A stretch of 64,000 nt of DNA from Physcomitrium patens (Eukaryota; Streptophyta; Bryopsida; Funariales; Funariaceae). The stretch spans positions 17,644,586-17,708,585 of the forward strand of contig NC_037256.1 in the NCBI RefSeq assembly GCF_000002425.4, written 5' to 3'. Every line of letters starts with the position of its first letter. The stretch's first letter is position 1. The notes below the pieces were generated by a model. That model did no database searches. It was not told where the DNA came from and saw nothing but the letters and a program-made list of their open reading frames with translations. This document shows positions 23,279-35,640 of this stretch, one piece after another. Position numbers and translations under genes: made by a program.

Positions 23279-23881
23279 ATGTTGCTGGAATCTTATATAA
23301 TGCCTAGTGAAGGTCCTATCTTCTCTTCAGAACTCTCTCCATGTTTTATGATAAATGTTATTCTAGGACCTAAACATCACAAAGCCTTTGCCTTGCTAGA
23401 TTCAAGAGCCTCAGCATGTTTCTTAGATGAAGAATTTGCTAAAAGACATAGCATATTTTTAGTAAAGAAAACTAAACCTGTTCATGTAGAAGTCATAGAT
23501 GGTTGTCCATTATCTTTAAGAGATGTTATTCATAAAATCTTTCTTATAAAAATAATAACTAATGGTCATAGTAGCTTTGTAATATTTAATATTATTAAAT
23601 CTCTTTCTAATCCAGTCATTTTAGATTTATCATGGCTAAAAAAATATAATCCTAAAATAGATTGGACTTCTCATAGTCTTGAATTTTCTAAAAGTATAAT
23701 TAAGAGTATAATTAATCAAATAGAAAGTCATAAGTCGAATATAATTAAACCTATATTTGTAGGTGCAAGAGCTTTCTTGCATGCTGCAAAAGAAAGATCA
23801 CCTTATGTTATTTATGCCACACCTGTTTCTATTGGTAGAAAGACTTTAAGTGGCATTCCAAATCAATATCAAGATTTTTAA
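23279..23881 (+). pseudogene. Element B protease and linker
   Basis: A 200-residue reading. Residues about 35-60 (FALLDSRASACFLDEEFA) form the retropepsin loop region, followed by FLVKKTKPVHVEVIDG and PVILDLSWLKKYNPKIDW, typical of gypsy proteases of the retrovirus-like aspartyl protease type. It leads directly into the RT entry region. Long but fossil. Confidence 0.8.
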
Positions 23882-24660
23882 GATATATTTGAGAAGAAAA
23901 ATATAGATACTCTTTCAGAACATCAATCCTATGACTGCTCAATTGACCTTCAAGAAGATGCAAAACTGCCATTTAGACCAATCTACAATTTATTTCAAAA
24001 TGAGTTAGCTGAATTCAAGGAGTATATTGAAGAAAATTTGGTCAAGAACTTCATACACCATTCCAAATCTCCAGCAAGAGCTCCAATTTTATTTGTGAAG
24101 AAAAAAGATGGATCATTGCACATGTGTGTTGATTATCAAGGACTCAACAAAATCACTATCAAAAATAGGTACCCACTACATTTGATATCTGGACTTCATG
24201 ATCAATTGAATCAAGCTAAGATCTATACAAAAATAGATCTATGAAGAGCATACAATCTAGTATGCATCAAAGAGAGAGATGAATGAAAGATTACATTTCA
24301 AATAAGGTATAGACATTTCGAATATAACGTCATACCTTTATGACTTACAAATGCACCAGCAACATTCTAACATCTAATGAATGATGTCTTTTTGGAGTTT
24401 TTAGATGATTTTGTTGTCTATTACCTAGATGATATTTTAATCTATTCTAAGAATACAGAAGAACATGAACTTTATGTTCATCATGTGTTATTAAAACTAA
24501 GAGATACGGGACTCTATACTAACATAAAAAAGTGTATATTTTACGCTACTCAAATTGAATTCTTAGAATACATCATTTCAAATGATGGACTTATGATAGA
24601 TCCTAAAAAAATTTAAGCTATTACGGATTAGAAAATCCCACAAATGTCCAATATTTTTTA
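23882..24660 (+). pseudogene. Element B reverse transcriptase
   Basis: Readings at 24038-24244 ([20 protein letters not shown], then [15 protein letters not shown]) and 24377-24616 (FLDDFVVYYLDDILIYSKN, LYTNIKKCIFYATQIEFL) are the standard Ty3/gypsy RT blocks, including the catalytic YLDD. Broken in a few places. Confidence 0.9.
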
Positions 24661-25260
24661 GGATTTGCCAACTACTATCAGATCTTCATCAAAGACTTCT
24701 CCCAAGTTGTTGCTCTACTTACACATTTGACTTGTAAAAACAAACTTCAATCAAATCAAGAAGTAGAAGTAGCATTTGAAGCTTCAAAGATAGCCTTTGT
24801 TTCTACACCAATCTTCTATTGTGTCGATTTTTCTAAGCCATTTTTTATGGAAACAAATGCATTAGATTTTGCTTTGGGTGCCGTATTGTCACAAATGGAA
24901 ACAGATAATAAACTTCATCCAATAGCTTTTCATTCCAAATAAATTTTAGCAACGAAGATCAACTATGAGATTTACGACAAAGAACTTCTTGCAATCGTTG
25001 ATTTGTTTCAAGAATGGCACCATTATCTAGAAGGTACTTCTAATCTAGTCACAATGTATACGGATCACAAGAACCTTGAATATTTTATGTCAGCATGTAT
25101 TTTGAATCGTTGCCAAGCTCATTGGAATATGTTTTTATTAAGATTCAAATTCAAGTTTACTTATCAATGAGGAAAATAACAAGATTTGTCAAATGCACTC
25201 TCTAGATAATCTAATCTTGCAGCAAAGGAAGGAGATGCTGCTTACGATCAATAACAGATA
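24661..25260 (+). pseudogene. Element B RNase H
   Basis: The reading at 24727-24942 contains FSKPFFMETNALDFALGAVL and LHPIAFHSK. Text at 24960-25110 matches NYEIYDKELLAIV..FQEWHHYLEGT and YTDHKNLEYF. This is the gypsy RT-linked RNase H. Fossil. Confidence 0.85.
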
Positions 25261-25266
25261 ATTCTC

Positions 25267-26380
25267 TTGAAGCCAGAGTATTTTCATCTTCAAGCAATGA
25301 AATCAACATTAACTGTTGATTCAACTTCCATTAGGCAAGTTCAATCAAGTATGTCTTTTGATCTTCTTATTTGTGATATTAAGGAAAATCCTTCAAAGTC
25401 TCATGATACTTCTAAGTTTGAATTCAAGAAGAATCTACTATATTTTGAGGGACACCTATATGTTCCAGAAGGTGAAGCTCAATTATGTGTTCTTCAAGCT
25501 TGTCATGACTTTCCAACAGTAGGCTATTTAAGGTACAATAAAACTTTAGAACTAATATCCAGAGACTTTTGGTGGCCGCAAATATGGAAAGCAGTCAAAG
25601 ATTTTATACAATCTTATAATATTTTCTCGAGATCAAAAACTCCTCGTCATCAATCTTACGGACTTCTTCAGCCATTACCCATTCTAGAACAACTATGGTC
25701 TTTTGTTTCTATAGATTTTATCACGGATCTTCTAATCTCAGATTTTTATGACTCTATATTTGTGATAGTAGATTGTTTTATCAAGATAGCACATTTTCTA
25801 CCATTTATAAAATCTATTAGAGGTGAAGAAATATCTAAGCTCTTTCTTGACAATATCTATCACTATAATGGATTAAACAAGGATATTATATCAGATAAGA
25901 GAACTCAATTTGTATCAAGATTTTGGTGGATTCTTTTTAAGATTCTAAAAGTGGATATAAAACTATCTTCGACATTCCAACCTCAAACTAATAGACAAAC
26001 GGAGTGTGTTAATCAAGTTTTGGAGTAATATTTAAGATGTACCATTAACTACCAATAAGATGATTAGACAACTCTTTTGCCATTGGAAGAGTTTGCTTAC
26101 AATAATATGATATATTCTTCTACAAAATAAACACCTTTCTTTACCAATTATGGTTATCATCCATGACTTGATACTTTTGACTTTTCAAAAGTTGATAATC
26201 CTACTACAAAAGATTTGGCAATTCATTTGTCAGAGCTATATGAAGGCGCAGTTAAAAGAAGCTCAAGAATAACAAAAGATCAATGCAGATGTCTATCGAA
26301 AGGAACAACCACCATTCCACATGGATGACAAGGTATGGTTACTTTGTTACAATATCAAGACAAGTCATCCTTAAAACAAA
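25267..26380 (+). pseudogene. Element B integrase
   Basis: A 253-residue reading at 25267-26028. The zinc-binding part is near residues 80-110 (HDFPTVGYLRYNKTLELISR). The catalytic core carries FVSIDFITDLL, FVIVDCFIKIAHFLPF, DIISDKRTQFVSRFW and FQPQTNRQTECVNQVLE, the D,D-35-E pattern of retroelement integrases. The tail to 26380 is the C-terminal part. Fossil. Confidence 0.9.
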
Positions 26381-26764
26381 TTGGACTATCAAAGACTTGG
26401 ACTATTTTTTATTTTTACACAAATCAATCTAATTGCATATTATTTATATCTACTAGAGTCAATAAAAATCCATCCAATATTTGACATGTCTCTTCTTGAA
26501 CTATACAAGACAGTGGACATACCAAGAAGAAGACAAGCTCCACCTCTTATTTTAGAAGTAGACAATAATGAAGAGTTTGAAGTAGAAGAAGTCTTAGATT
26601 CAAGGTGGTGCCAAAATAAATTAGAATATCTTGTCCATTGGCTTGGATATGATATTTGTGAACGCACATGGAAGCCAGTAAAGAATCTTACAAATGTAGC
26701 AAAGGTGGTAGAGGCTTTTCATGGACGACATCCATCAAAATCAAGACAAAAACCTTTCTTATAA
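26381..26764 (+). pseudogene. Element B integrase C-terminus with chromodomain
   Basis: A 127-residue reading. HPIFDMSLLELYK is the usual lead-in, and residues about 65-115 form a chromodomain (EVEEVLDSRWCQNKLEYLVH, WLGYDICERTWKPVKNLTNV). In chromoviruses this module is thought to guide integration to particular chromatin. The module itself reads through without interruption here. Confidence 0.85.
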
Positions 26765-27306
26765 AAGAAACAAGATCTAAACAAGATAACATTCTACTTT
26801 CAATCCTTGTTTGTAGTTGTTTTGTAGTTGTGACACTAAAGAGATGAAAAATCAACAACTAGCAGATTTGACTCAAGAGCCTTCGTTTGCTGACCTGCCA
26901 GATAAGACATTATGATATCACAACCTTCAAGATGATGCAATCAAGATGAAGATCTTTAAGAACGACATGTTCTTCCTTGAATAGATGGCAAGATACAATG
27001 CGTTTGGTATCATGACCTTAAAAGGGACTTCCAATGTTTGGTGATTTTACTAGAGGTAGGAAGAACTCTTGATGGTGTTTCAAATATTTTATTTGAAAGA
27101 AGTTATGAAGGCCTTAACAATGATCAAATAACTAGGTGGTCTTTTCGCCTTGGTATAGGACACTACCAATGGTTGAGAGGCCCTATCAATTATCTTCGAA
27201 GAGAACAAAGATCAGAGTATGTTGCGAATACAATTTGTCACATCATAGATTTCTTCAACATATAATGACTGCTCCTCGTGGAACTCCTCCGTAGAAGGAG
27301 AGATAA
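26765..27306 (+). pseudogene. Element B extra 3' region with open stretch
   Basis: About 540 bp lie between chromodomain and 3' LTR, more than usual for a chromovirus 3' untranslated region. One frame is open for about 95 codons at 26981-27265 (ending near SEYVANTICHIIDFFNI). Matching text lies in A (12830-13312), C (15086-15220) and E (58782-59330), so the region belongs to the family. No known domain is recognised. It ends in a polypurine tract beside the LTR. Confidence 0.55.
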
Positions 27307-27858
27307 TGTCATGGACATACGCATGTAAGCTAGTAATTATATGTATAAATAGATAGAAGTAAGTAAAAATAAGTAAAAGTAAGTTAATTCTATAATATTT
27401 GCTATAATATTCTATAATATAGATGCTGCTTTGACTTCATAGGTATCTTTAATTGACTTTTTGGATTAGAAACGTTGTCAACAAGTTGGCCATAAGCCAT
27501 ACATGTTGTTAGCTTGAAGACCAAGCTAACTATGTGGCCCACACATAGAAAAACTTGCCTTGTAAGTCAAAGCATGCGTCCTATAAAGTCAACACATATT
27601 GGAGGTCCTATAGAACATCGCTACATAGCTCTTACTTAGATAGTATATACAGAGACAAGAGTGAAGGCTTCTTTACTCTTGTCAATTCTTTTCTTGCTTC
27701 TAGTCTAGTTTCAAGGGTCTCTAGTTTTCTTGGCTTTTGGCAATAGCCATTCCAATTTCTTTCTTATTATACACATCAAGTTATTTCTATTTCGTCATCT
27801 TTCTTTGAGAGAATTCTCACTTATTTATTTATTTTTTATCATGTTCTTGTCCTTGACA
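27307..27858 (+). repeat. 3' LTR of element B
   Basis: 552 bp from TGTCATGG to CCTTGACA, a TGTCA/TGACA inverted terminal repeat. Aligns with 15221-15782, 14136-14679 and, in reverse, 58226-58781. Confidence 0.9.
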
Positions 27859-29430
27859 TATAATTATATGATAAAAGAAAAAAATATAGATTTTATTATA
27901 AGAGAATCTAATTAAAAAATATAGTATCAAAACATAAATAAATGATAGGGAGGTAATAAAAACTTTTAGTATTGATATTACCAATTTATAAAAAAATCTC
28001 TATTTACTTTAAATAATTATAAATAAGACAAAAAAATAGATTAGAAAAATAAATAATATAGGTATTTTTAGAAAAAAATTTAAAAGTAATTTGTAATAAA
28101 AATTACTTCATATATATATAATTAGGTTTTTATTAGTAGTTTATTATATTAATTCATACACTTTTTTATTATTTTATTTGATATATTTATTTTAGTTTAT
28201 GTACTTATTTGTTTGTTAGTAGAAGACTGATCCTAAGATTGATAATCATAAAGATTAAAAGATGATAATAAAGATAGATCAGAAATAGTGTATTCTCATC
28301 TTGGAATCTTTTTAGTGACTTTTTAGATAAGAATAAAGATAGCAGAAACCACATGTAGTGGATTCTTATCTTTATAATTTCTTAGGATATTTGAAGAAAG
28401 AAGATAACTTAAAAAGGAGAAAAAAATTACAAAGTAATATTTTTGATGGCCGTTGTATCTTTGATTTTGATTAATAAAGAATGTAGACTTCAGATCTTGG
28501 AAGAAATTTTATTGCAATTGATTGAAGTCTTTAATCAAAACAAGCTTATAGAATAGTATTTAAATCAAGTATATCTATCTTTATACAAAGTTTGAATGCA
28601 AAATTAATAAGGCAAGAAAAAAAAAAGTAGTAAATCAAAGAAAATCCAACAAGATTGTAAGTCAAGGGCAACAATTTTGAGAGGTCATAACTGGATGTTT
28701 ATAAAAGCTACAATTATGAAACTAAGAATGTAATTGTATTATAAAGTTAAAAACAAATTTATAATTTTTCAAAGAATTTGATGTTTGATTTAAGAAATAT
28801 GCATTAAAGAGTAACTAGAGATAGGATTATAAAAAAAATATAGTGACTAAAATTATTTTAGATAATTTACTTATTATAGATGATTTAATTCATCAATCTC
28901 TTTAAAATTTGTAATATAAAGAGAAGAAGAAATAAATGCTTCTAGAAGATCAACATCCAAGTTGGAGAGGGAAGATAATAGACATGTAAGAGTATTAGGA
29001 GTTCTTTCTTCCAATTGATAATTTTAATTTTTTTCAAACTTTATGTATTTTTCGTTTATTTGAAGATTAAAATGTGGAAAAAAAATTCATCAAAATAAAT
29101 GGTTCAATTAATAGTTGTTGGAATTTTTTAAAAATTATAATTTTTTTTCTAAAAATTGCTTAAATTTTACTTAGAATTTACTTATAATTTACTTTAGATT
29201 TTAATTTTTAATATTTTTTTAGGATTTTTTTCTTATTTCTTTAAAAATATTATTTTTCATAATTTTTTAAGACTTTTGGATTTAATTAAAGTTTAAGTAG
29301 AATTATTAAAGTTTAATTGAAATTTATTTAAAATTTTAATAGAAATTTTAAGACCTTTTTGGTGCAATTTTCAATGTCTTTTACAATCAAAAGCCTAGTG
29401 CGTTCTCAAGTAAGACTTCATATAATACAA
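27859..29430. repeat. Dispersed repeat family I, copy 1
   Basis: 27990-28110 resembles 46800-46920 ('tctatttacttt', 'aaataatataggtat', 'aaaaattac'). 29380-29430 resembles 48010-48060 ('agtgc(g/a)ttctca', 'ataatacaa'). The intervening text is AT-rich with repeated 'attaaagttta' phrases in both. The order is kept, so the two regions look like diverged copies of one repeat, possibly an LTR element. No coding reading is recognised. Confidence 0.45.
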
Positions 29431-31179
29431 CATAAGTAGTGAATCCAACTTGAAAGTTTATAGTAGAATATCTTAGATCTACTTATTATTATATAGATTT
29501 AATGATAAAACAAAGAAAGAAGATTGATATTTGAGCTTCAAAGAAGGTATTAAATGGAGCTTCAAATAGAGCTTTTAGTTGGATTTTAATTAAAAGATAA
29601 GATATATACACAGCTTCAACTATTGCAAGTATGTTTTAAGCTTTCACATTTTCTATGAATCAATAAAAATATAATTATTGTAAGAGGCTTTGATAATCAA
29701 AACATTACAAAAAATGCTTAACAAAGTTGAGTTGTTTGAAGTAAGAAATATTTTAAAGTATTTATGATGTTATATATAAAAAATTGATTTAAATTAGTTT
29801 TTTTAAAAAGAAGATGATTGAGATATTTGGACTTATTGTAATACTAGAAATAAAAGAACATATTAGATCAATTATATAGAATTTGGAAAATTTATACGAG
29901 ATATTTTCACAAACATTAAAGGAAAAATATTTCTTGAGAGATCTTAATTGTGTTACCAAAGAATTACTTTCAATATAGATTGAGTGGGCTATCAAGAATT
30001 ACAAACAATAGAGCTACTAAAGAAGTTTAAAAAAAATTATTTTCAATTATTAAAGGTAGATAAATTAGTATTAGAACCAAAGACAATTGAATGATTTTTT
30101 TGAGTCTTTGATAATTACAAGAAATATTAGAGATTCTTGTTGAAGATAAAGAAGAAGATGAAGGATTAACAAAAAAGATCAAGAAATGTTGAAGATGATA
30201 TAGGATTGCTTGTAAAATAAGAAAAAAATAAGCATAAGATTAGTATTCTAAGAATAATACAAGCATCTAAAACTCAAGTACATAGTATAAAATCAACAAT
30301 TTCTATTGTCCAACCCCTAGTATTTATATTAAAAAAAAAAGATATAGAAGTTGAAAAAATTATATGTGGAATGTGAGATCTTTAAATAAAACTTGCAAGA
30401 CTTAAAGAAAAGAATTCTTTAAACAATATAAAGACTACTTTTAAATAAGGATATGTGCAAAGATATATTTGATATGATAATATTTCTTATTTTAAAAAAA
30501 AAATCATAAATTCAATGACATAATATTATAGAGAGTTATTTTTTAAAAAGATAAAAAAAATAAAAATAAAAATAAAAATAAAATACATAGAATCTTCTTT
30601 AAATTAATTTTAATAAGGAAGATATGAAAGTCTTGATTCAAAATTATTTGATAGTACATAAAATTTCAGCATGAAAGAGTGCAAGTTATGGTATTAGAAT
30701 GGATAATGATTTTAACAAAAATACAAAAACAAGTAGATTTTGGTCTTCTTTTATTTCTATAATGCAAAAAAAGAAGATGTTAAAGAAAGCATTATTAAGG
30801 ATTGCTACTAAAATTTGTAATACAATAGATTGAAAAGATCCTATAGAGATTATTTTAATCTATGCATATATTATAAAGAGCCAATATGAAGCTTTGATGG
30901 AAGAAAAGAGGAGAAGAAATTTTAATGATATAAAAGAAGGAAATTCTATTAAGATAAAAACTTGAAGAGATAAAGATTGTAAGATAGCTTCTCAAGGATA
31001 CTTTAACAACGTTGGATGCCTACAAAGGATACTTCAACAACATTGGAATAAAAAACAAAGGAAACAAAAAAGAGAGATAAATCGATAGCTTATAAATTAC
31101 TTGTTGATATTGAAGCAACAACATATTTATAGAAGTACTTAAAGAACTTGTAATAAATACTAAAATATAATTTATATTT

Positions 31180-31181
<2 letters not shown>

Positions 31182-31214
<33 letters not shown>
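31182..31214. repeat. (TA)n microsatellite
   Basis: About 16 TA units in the degraded G region. Confidence 0.9.
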
Positions 31215-31219
<5 letters not shown>

Positions 31220-31473
31220 AGAATGAAATTTATAATATTATTATTGATATTATTAAATAATAGAGGTAATAAATGGATGAAGTTGGATTGAGTCATGCTA
31301 TTGATGCAAGGATATATAAGGATGAAATTAAAGTTAATAATCATTAAAAGTAATTAATAAGTAAAAAAAAAGGTTATAATCAATGAGTTTGTTTTGAAGA
31401 TTGTAGTAATAAGAAAATAGAAGCTTTGAGCTATTAAACTTGATAACATTGAGCTAAAATAAATACATAAGTA

Positions 31474-31800
31474 TTGATAATGATTGGAGATATAGAAGAA
31501 TTAATTGTTGCTTTAGTTGACTATAATTTTGAAATAAATCTTATATCCAAAGAACTTTACAAAAAGTGGAAGTATCCAATTGATATAGAATATGGATGGA
31601 CAATACAAGTAAGTGATAATATACAAGGTGAGTTATATAGTTCTTGCTCAAAGATTAAAATCCAGATTAGTGATGTTGCAATAGAAAAAAAATTCTTTGA
31701 TGAAGATACAACATCTTATCCAATGATTTTGGTACCAACATATATTATAACAATACAAATAGTAATAAAAATAGTTGATGATGATTCAATATATGTATAG
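31474..31800 (+). pseudogene. Retropepsin-like domain of element G
   Basis: A 108-residue reading. The loop IVALVDYNFEINLISKELY is the retropepsin active-site neighbourhood, followed by KYPIDIEYGWTIQVSD, GELYSSC and TTSYPMILVPTYI. This wording recalls a gypsy subfamily with KWPID..HGW...GA/SC...SYPVILGQPYI, best known to me from fungal-type elements and not from the common plant gypsy lineages. That family assignment is from memory and is tentative. Fossil. Confidence 0.5.
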
Positions 31801-34556
31801 ATATGTAGTCAAAATAGAAAGAAGATAGTAAAATTTCTAATTATGTCTCTCAATCATAAACAAAAATTAAATGGATTGAAAAAAAAATCCATTACCAAAT
31901 GTAGTTGAAAAATTTAAGGATTTTAAAGAAGTACCACCATAAAGTAGAATTATGGAGGTACAAAAAAAAATATACTCTTGTAAGATGTAAATTCCTTTGA
32001 TATAAGCTTTATTGATATTTATTAAAAATAGAGATATTATTAATAAAAAATTTGAATATTAAAAAAAAAAAAAAAAAAAAAACCACATGATATTAAGAAA
32101 GAATTATGTAAGTTAGAAATATTATAAGATGATAAAAGGATTTTTGGTATTTATAAAGATAATAGATTGGAAGAATCTTTAGAATTAATTATATCTATTA
32201 GGTTTGGAAATAATAATAAGATTGTGTGAATTCATTTAAGAGGGGTTTATTCTATATTTGAATCTTTTTTATAGTATAGAAATAAAAATAAAATAATAGA
32301 CAAGAAGGTAAAACTCATTGTTGAAACTTTATAAGTAGATTCTATAAAAAAAAAAAAAAAAAAAAACATCATTGAAGGAAAATTTAAGAGATCTAAATAT
32401 TATTAAATATTAATTTACTATAGAGACTTTTGAAGAATTGAGGATTGAATTTGATGATACTTTTTTATTAAAAAAATATTGAATATTTCAAAAAATATTT
32501 AAAAAATAAATTAAGTTATTTGCCTTTGTGCCTCAGGAACTAAGATGTATAGATCCTAATATTTTAGCTTCTATAGATATCTTTACAATATTGTATATGC
32601 ATTGGAAGTTAAAGCAAATTCTTATGCCAAAGGCATACTTAACTAAATTGGTGGAGTTATTAAAAAATATGATGTAAATAAATATTTTAGAATTTTTTTA
32701 TTCTATATTCTATATTTAAGATGAATAGAAAATATAGTTAAGGAAGAGGTTAGAATTAAGATGGAAATTAAGATTTAGAAGGTAGTAAGGAATTTCAACT
32801 CTTTTATTTAATTCATTTTTTAATATGTTGTTATTAAAGAATATTAGAAGGATATTAAAGATTAAAAGTAAGATTAGAAGGACCAAAAAGTAACCTAGAA
32901 GGCCAATTTAGAGCCAATGTTCACATGTTTATATGATAATATGACCAGTATTAATACCCTTGGTATTGAAAGCCCAAACGAATACCTTGAGTATTAGATC
33001 TAATGTTGTATGAGCAATTTTGAGTCAACTTAATATATAGATCTTATAAATTGAGTGATTTTATATATAGATTTGTGTTGGATCTAAGTAAATAGAACAA
33101 ATCTAGTCATAGATTTAAGTTTCAAAGATTCAAGTCAATAATACGACAATATTTTATTTTTTTGGAGGTTTGATCAGCATGTGGTTATTACCACACTTCA
33201 AAAGAACCTAAAATCTCTCTTTTGTAAGTGGTGGCTCAACTTCACTTGAATGAAAAAAAAAAATTGGTTTAGTGAGAGAACAAACACATGTCTCTCTTAA
33301 GTATTTTTAGCCTCACCATTTTAACATTTGAAAGAATCTTGACAAGGATTTTTTTAACATTAATTTTATAAAAAAAAATTGAAAATATAATTTTTGATTA
33401 AGACTTACAGATATTATAATTTGGTTATCAATGTAGATTATTGTAGGTTCTCTTTGAAATAATCTTAGATTTTTTAATAATCTTTATAATTATAAAAATT
33501 TAATACATATCTTGAAATAAAGCAATATATTCAAATTTGATATTAGAGATAGCAATTAGATTTTTTTCTTACTTGCATATGAAATTATTACTCTAATAAG
33601 AAAATAACAGTAGTTTAATGTACAAAACCATATATTTTGATTAACAATCTAACTAATATTGGAATAACCATATAAAAAAATAGTACATAATGATTGTTTA
33701 TAATTAATACTATAAATCATTGTTTTTTTAATATATTATATATTTTTTTGATTCCTTGCCAATGAATAGCACTAAGATTAGATAAATTTTGTAACAAAAT
33801 TTTAATATTAAATGTTATATCAACTTGAATATAGATTATTAAAATGAATTAAACTACCAAATAATTTAGAATAAGATATGACAATTATTTTATCTAAGAA
33901 TATGATGCAATCTATTTTTAATCTAAGAATATGATAAAATTCTTTTCCTAATCTAAAAATATGATATAATCTATTTTATATATAGTTTATTTTATATAAA
34001 ATAGATTAAATCAATTTAATTGGTATTTTTAATAATTTTATATAATCTTCAAAAAATATAGAGATTATATTAGAAATATTTATATAATATTTTTAAAAAA
34101 TATATTATATTTATATTTATAATAATTTTAAATCTAAAAATATGATATAATCTATTTTTATGAAAATATTTTTAAAAGAAATAATAGAAGTAGGTTTAAT
34201 AATTAAATTTATACAATCATTTATATAAATGGCTATTATAATAAAATTTGTTTTGTCATGTTTTATGTAAATATTAAAATTTCTTTAATCGAAATAAAAC
34301 TATAAAATAAAAATAAAAATAATATATTTTTACATACTAAGCACATAAAGATCACTTTAAATATAATAAATATTTTCTAATTAATAAACAAGTTTTTCAT
34401 TTGAATTAGAAAGAAAAAAAATCATGTTATTATTGTATTATAATTTGGCTACTATGTACAAATAATTTAAATATATATTTAATCTACATTTTTTTCTCAA
34501 TGTAGTTTAGATTTTTGTTAATTAAAAAATATGATTGAATTACTACTTTAGAAGGA

Positions 34557-35640
34557 TTTGAGGGTAAATTTTCCCCTCACCCCAAATTACAAGATGGCCT
34601 CAATTAAGAGTTGCTTGTAATTGCTGGTGTGAAGTAGAAGTAGCAATAAATAAGAACAAAAGAAGAACAACACAAGACAAGTGAAACAAGTACAATCAAG
34701 CAATTGTACACTACAAAACTAGTCACGGTTTGTTCACTGGATTTTCACCCAAAAAAAGATAAAAGTAAAAAGTAAAATAATATTTTTAAATAGATAATTT
34801 TTTATCTTTCCAATGACATAAAACTCATGTAATTCCAAGTTACTATGATTAAGTTATGATAGATTAAAAATAGAATGTAAATAATAGAAAAATTAAGTGA
34901 ATAATTTTTATCTCAAGGATAACTTGCTTAAGAAATCAGGAGCTCGAGCCTCACCAAGGCTCACAAGTAGTGTATATTGATTGTCTCGGAGGCCTTTAGG
35001 CCTTAGTCTTATCTTTCTACCTATACCCAAGGTGCTACAACCCATATGGGAATTGTGTACCTCTCTTTCTACAAGGACTATACTAGCTGCTGGTCCTCCT
35101 ATTTTCTACTACTAAAAATACTTTTTTTTTTCATTTTTGACTTCACCATGGTGTTCAAAAATACCCAATTAGCCTAGGAACCTTATATAGTCTTCAAATC
35201 TTGTTTCATTTCTTCATAGTGGCTCTCAAGGTGATAAAACTCAATTTTACGAAGGTCTTGAAATTCTCTCTAAAAATTCATAAAAAGTCCTAAATAAAAT
35301 TTAAAAAATCCTATGATATTTGTATAATACAAATATCTATAAAAGGCTATGTTTTTTCTATTTTTTAAATTTTTATAATAATAAAATAAATTTAAATCCA
35401 CTAAAAATCTTATTTTCTACATACATAACTTAAAAGACATGAAGTTCTTCTTCATGCTTCTTTTAACTATTAACTAATCATTGATAGGATTTTTGTAAGT
35501 AGTACATGTAGATATGAGGCCAATACAGACATTGGTCTCAATTGCTAATCATTAATACTCAATAATGAGTGAAAATACTAACCAACTAAGATAATTGCCT
35601 TTAAGACTTACTAAGACTCTATTTTTGTAATTTTTCTTCT
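34557..35640 (-). repeat. Solo-type LTR of gypsy family H, diverged
   Basis: Follows the H LTRs (48133-49383 and 55896-57153) from 'attacaagatggcctcaattaagagttgcttg' (cited in two halves here) through 'accaaggctcaca', 'aaggtgctacaacccatatggg' and 'gacttactaagactc'. The right end fades out near 35640. No internal H sequence is attached on either side. Confidence 0.75.

Larger units (their letters stand above)
21824..27858 (+). mobile_element. Element B: chromovirus (Ty3/gypsy with chromodomain), best-preserved copy
   Basis: Plus-strand order: truncated 5' LTR (21824-22053), leader, gag, zinc-knuckle-like tail, protease, RT, RNase H, integrase, chromodomain, an extra 3' open stretch, polypurine tract (GAAGGAGAGATAA) and full 3' LTR (27307-27858). 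The chromodomain after integrase places it among chromoviruses. The gag start motif (FDGTRSKFRGFINQV) is of the DUF4939-like kind, but a lineage cannot be fixed by eye. Roughly ten breaks interrupt the coding region. The copies A, C, E and solo LTR X belong to the same family. Confidence 0.9.
29431..33400 (+). mobile_element. Element G: very degraded gypsy-like gag/protease remnant
   Basis: The only recognisable coding part is the aspartic protease at 31474-31800. Text at 32440-32700 may be a further part of the same polyprotein (reading FVPQELRCIDPN and KAYLTKLVELLKNM). The rest is A-rich, with poly-A runs at 32059-32082 and 32345-32366 and a (TA)n tract at 31182-31214. No LTRs were identified, so the limits are nominal. 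Old and broken throughout. Confidence 0.4.

Noticed and set aside
31090-31344. 84-codon minus-strand reading with a YIYIYI run
   Set aside because: It is produced by the (TA)n microsatellite and AT-rich flanks.
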